The notes under the pieces: model-generated | The model's input: the letters and a program-made list of their open reading frames with translations, nothing else | Told to the model about the DNA's origin: nothing | The model's database searches: none | Assembly (NCBI RefSeq): GCF_018742245.1 | Contig: NZ_CP036132.1 | Location: forward strand, 2,785,001 to 2,849,000 | Origin: Bacillus mycoides | Lineage (GTDB): Bacteria > Bacillota > Bacilli > Bacillales > Bacillaceae_G | Reading direction: 5' to 3' | DNA length: 64,000 nt | Program-made: the position numbers and the translations under genes | Part shown: positions 61,346-64,000 of the stretch, piece by piece | Numbering within the stretch: the first letter of the stretch is position 1 | Layout of the letters: every line of letters begins with the position of its first letter

Positions 61346-62731
61346 TTATCGTTCTTTTCCATTTGATGAAATAACTTCTTTATACCAATAGAAGCTCTGT
61401 TTCTTTATTCTTTTTAAATCTTTTAAATCATCTTCATCGCGATTTATATAAATAAAACCATATCTTTTTCTAAAACCTTGATGCGTAGAAATTAAATCGA
61501 TTGCCGCCCAAGGGCAGTAACCAATTACATCCACTCCATCTGCAATTGCCAATTCCATCTGTTCAATATGTTTTTTCAAATAATCAATTCGGTAGTGATC
61601 TTTCACTGATCCATCTTCATCTACTTTGTCGTAAGCACCTATCCCATTCTCTGTAACGATAATTGGCAAGTTATAACGATCATTCACTTCTCTTAATGTA
61701 ACTCGGAAACCAATTGGGTCGATTTCCCAACCGAAATCGGTTAATTCTAGATGTTCATTATCGTCACCCATGAAGAACCCTTCTTCACCTACTTCAATTT
61801 GTTGATCAGCAGCTTCATCAATTACAAAGTTCTCATCATATTCACTAACAGTAATAGAAGAATAATAGTTAAAAGCTATATAATCTGGTTTTGAACTAGA
61901 TAGAATCTCCATATCTCCTTCTAGAATGACTGGTTCAATATTTTTGCTTTTCATGAAATTCCACGCTATATTGTTATATCTTCCATATACAGCCATATCA
62001 AGGTATAACCAATTACGAATTGCGTTACAATTTTGAGCCGCAATAATATCATTCGGCTTACATGTTTTCGGATACACATAACTAATATTTGGTGCTGGAC
62101 CAATTTTCGCATCAGATATCATCTTGTGACATAAGTTTGTTACCTTTGCCTCCGCTAAAAGCATATGATGATTTTGCTGATATAGCTCTTTTTGAGATAC
62201 TATCGATGTCCCAACAGCCTGTCCATGTAATATCATCATGTTCTGTTCATTAATTGTTAACCAATTCTTAACCCGATCTCCAAAACGTTCAAAAAGGATT
62301 TCGCAATATGTAACAAAAGCATCGATGGTAGCACGGTTACTCCATCCACCCTTTTTCTCTAATTCATACGGTAAATCAAAATGATACATCGTTACTAACG
62401 GTACGATATCATGCTTCAGCAATTCATCAATAAGATTGCTATAGAATGTAATACCTTTTTCATTCACTTCTCCCGTACCATTTGGAAGAATTCGAGTCCA
62501 AGCTATTGAAAAACGATATACTTTTAGCCCTAATTCAGAAAAAAGCTTCACATCTTCTTTAAAATGATGATAATGATCACTACAAACTGTAAAATCTGAC
62601 GTACCTTCAGGAATAACTTTCACATCTTGAACAGAAAGGCCTTTTCCATCTTCATTATAGGCTCCTTCTACTTGGTAAGCACTTGTGGAAGCTCCCCATA
62701 AAAAGTCTTTTTTAAATGAACTATTGAGCAT
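61346..62731 (-). CDS. 6-phospho-beta-glucosidase, GH1
   Basis: A 461-residue GH1 TIM-barrel enzyme. The acid/base Glu is in WLTINEQNMM (NEQ instead of the usual NEP), and the nucleophile Glu in IVTENGIGAYD. The N-terminus FLWGASTSAYQVEGA is typical. With PTS genes directly upstream it should split phosphorylated cellobiose-like or aryl-beta-glucosides in the cytoplasm. The same barrel exists in plain beta-glucosidases, but the PTS context favours the phospho form. Confidence 0.88.
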   Translation of the reverse strand: MLNSSFKKDFLWGASTSAYQVEGAYNEDGKGLSVQDVKVIPEGTSDFTVCSDHYHHFKEDVKLFSELGLKVYRFSIAWTRILPNGTGEVNEKGITFYSNLIDELLKHDIVPLVTMYHFDLPYELEKKGGWSNRATIDAFVTYCEILFERFGDRVKNWLTINEQNMMILHGQAVGTSIVSQKELYQQNHHMLLAEAKVTNLCHKMISDAKIGPAPNISYVYPKTCKPNDIIAAQNCNAIRNWLYLDMAVYGRYNNIAWNFMKSKNIEPVILEGDMEILSSSKPDYIAFNYYSSITVSEYDENFVIDEAADQQIEVGEEGFFMGDDNEHLELTDFGWEIDPIGFRVTLREVNDRYNLPIIVTENGIGAYDKVDEDGSVKDHYRIDYLKKHIEQMELAIADGVDVIGYCPWAAIDLISTHQGFRKRYGFIYINRDEDDLKDLKRIKKQSFYWYKEVISSNGKER

Positions 62732-62780
62732 AATTTTTACCTTTCCTTTTCAAAAATAGTATTGTTATAGTTTGTTTATA

Positions 62781-63101
62781 TTAAACTTGTTTCACTAAAA
62801 ATGTTTCATAAACGCTTATAAGCTCTTCTGCTATAATTTTAAATCCTTCTGCACTCATTAATTGATCTTCTGCATGTGCTAGTAATAAGCTAACTTCTAC
62901 TTTTTCACCAGCCGCTTCTCTACTAATCAGTCCAGCATGCGCTCTATGGCCTTCAATAAAAGTTTCACTACCCTCATTCATTAATTGTCTCGCTTGTTCA
63001 AAGTTACCCATTTTTGCTTCTTGAATTGCTTCAATATATGAAGATCGTGCGCTACCTACTGTTGATATAATTTTAAATACTACTAATTCATTTTGTTCCA
63101 T
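62781..63101 (-). CDS. PTS lactose/cellobiose IIA component
   Basis: A 106-residue helical-bundle protein that passes phosphate from HPr to IIB. The active-site His is in LLLAHAEDQLMSAEGF; FKIISTVGSARSSYIEAIQEAKMGNF at the start is family-typical. AGGAG precedes the ATG. It lies between the IIC gene and the GH1 gene. Confidence 0.9.
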   Translation of the reverse strand: MEQNELVVFKIISTVGSARSSYIEAIQEAKMGNFEQARQLMNEGSETFIEGHRAHAGLISREAAGEKVEVSLLLAHAEDQLMSAEGFKIIAEELISVYETFLVKQV

Positions 63102-63144
63102 AACGATTCTCCTAACATTTTTTTATTTTTATAAATCAAAAAAC

Positions 63145-63201
63145 AATCAGTGGGGTTTCGTTCATCCCCACTGATTACTAGCCCACAACAATCGGGCTTT
63201 T
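63145..63201. repeat. bcr-like stem-loop repeat, second copy
   Basis: AATCAGTGGGG (63145-63155) pairs with CCCCACTGATT (63166-63176), next to CAATCGGGCTTTT. It is the reverse of the second half of the element at 49360-49413 and sits between the IIC and IIA genes. Confidence 0.6.
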
Positions 63202-63214
63202 GAGGGATACATTA

Positions 63215-64000
63215 TTATTGCTCAGTTGCTGCTTGTTGTTCTGCCTCATAAGCTTTCTTATCTCCCATTTTAAAGAACGGATAATATAGTAGAATTTGAG
63301 AGATAATAATTAATACCGTCATGATTAATAGTAACCAACCACCAGAAATATAACCTGCAAATGGTGCTGGTGTTACCCATGGCAATTCAATAAGTGGGTT
63401 AAAGGTAGATAAAATTCCCGTTATTTTAAGGAATACGATACAAATTAACCCGCCAACTATTGAAGATGCTACTAATGGAATAAAATATATTGGATTCAGA
63501 ACAAGCGGTAATCCAAATACAATCGGCTCATTAATATTAAAGATATTTGGAACGATACCGATTTTCCCAAGTGATTTATATTGCTGTGATTTCGCAAATA
63601 GTAGATTTATTGCTAAACCTAACGTATTTCCTGTCCCACCAATGGCAACTGCAAAATGCATTAAACTAAATCCTAAATAAGGAATTTCCGCAAAAGGTGT
63701 TCCTGAAGCGAAAGCTGTAATTGCTGCCGTAAATAACGGAGCTGTCGCACTATACCACACATTTATGATTGGTGCTGGATGTAAACCGAAGAACCAACAT
63801 AAATTCATAAAAGTAAAGATAGCAATAACTGACCATACAGACGATCCAATTACTTTTACAGGTAACGAGATTACTTGACTTACAAAGTTAAAAATATTTT
63901 CATATGGAGTATAGCCAAATATTACTCTAATAAAGAAGATAAGCGTGAAAATGATGATTGAAATAAATACTGGATTAATCGCCTCAGCTACCATAGGTGG
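63215..64000 (-). CDS. PTS cellobiose-type IIC component, 5' part outside window
   Basis: The last 262 or so codons of a sugar-translocating membrane protein of the lactose/cellobiose IIC family. It shows several hydrophobic helices and the conserved FNINEPIVFGLPLVLNP motif (substrate site). Complete members have about 430-440 residues. The frame remains open at base 64000, so the ATG seen at 63994 is internal. Confidence 0.87.
   Translation of the reverse strand, partial: PPMVAEAINPVFISIIIFTLIFFIRVIFGYTPYENIFNFVSQVISLPVKVIGSSVWSVIAIFTFMNLCWFFGLHPAPIINVWYSATAPLFTAAITAFASGTPFAEIPYLGFSLMHFAVAIGGTGNTLGLAINLLFAKSQQYKSLGKIGIVPNIFNINEPIVFGLPLVLNPIYFIPLVASSIVGGLICIVFLKITGILSTFNPLIELPWVTPAPFAGYISGGWLLLIMTVLIIISQILLYYPFFKMGDKKAYEAEQQAATEQ

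Noticed and set aside
1..64000. CRISPR arrays, tRNA or rRNA genes
   Set aside because: No regularly spaced repeats and no tRNA- or rRNA-like sequence were noticed on reading either strand; a tRNAscan/Infernal run would settle it.

Overview
The window is a low-GC chromosomal stretch of a Firmicute, almost certainly the Bacillus cereus group. This is inferred from the gene set (bcrC, an M9 collagenase, LXG toxins with TIGR04197 and DUF3958 partners, AgrC/AgrA-like and MarR/PadR regulators), the AT-rich codon use, the strong GGAGG-type ribosome sites and the many long stem-loop terminators. No rRNA, tRNA, CRISPR array or intact insertion sequence was seen.

Layout. 1-1.5 kb: the 5' part of bcrC, then a gene graveyard (start of a BceB-type permease, end of a LysR regulator). 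1.5-9 kb: a Ugp-like ABC uptake operon (two permeases, binding protein, PHP metallohydrolase, HAD phosphatase, ATPase) with a DeoR regulator. 9-19.3 kb: small housekeeping and stress units: a DUF2975/HTH pair, an Agr-like two-component system with a YhfC protease and a DUF3887 lipoprotein, a HAD-kinase-GNAT-VOC run, a beta-propeller lactonase, and PadR with DUF2812. 19.4-36.1 kb: two separate moxR-DUF58-membrane-protein operons, and between them an MHS-type transporter, a class III aminotransferase, a catalase, collagenase and adenine deaminase.

36.3-47.6 kb: a type VII secretion LXG toxin island read on the minus strand. One intact set (TIGR04197 partner, DUF3958 partner, LXG-PoNe DNase, PoNi immunity protein) is followed by promoterless orphan toxin tails, each with an immunity gene, and then by a bank of SUKH and Imm33-like immunity genes. 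Several members are broken by nonsense changes or a single-base deletion, and an approximately 1.9 kb block is duplicated.

47.7-51.5 kb: a MarR-nitroreductase-ABM oxidase unit with a clear double palindrome operator, a bcr-like repeat, and a TetM-family ribosomal protection protein with an overlapping leader ORF. 51.6-61.1 kb: a ten-gene minus-strand aromatic operon. A 3-hydroxyacyl-CoA dehydrogenase, enoyl-CoA hydratase, thiolase, acyl-CoA ligase, 4HBT-type thioesterase, FAD monooxygenase, an unknown protein, a fumarylpyruvate hydrolase, a DinB-fold protein and gentisate 1,2-dioxygenase together suggest CoA-linked conversion of a hydroxycinnamate or hydroxybenzoate to gentisate and on to pyruvate and fumarate. 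61.3-64 kb: the end of a PTS lactose/cellobiose operon (GH1 phospho-beta-glucosidase, IIA, partial IIC).
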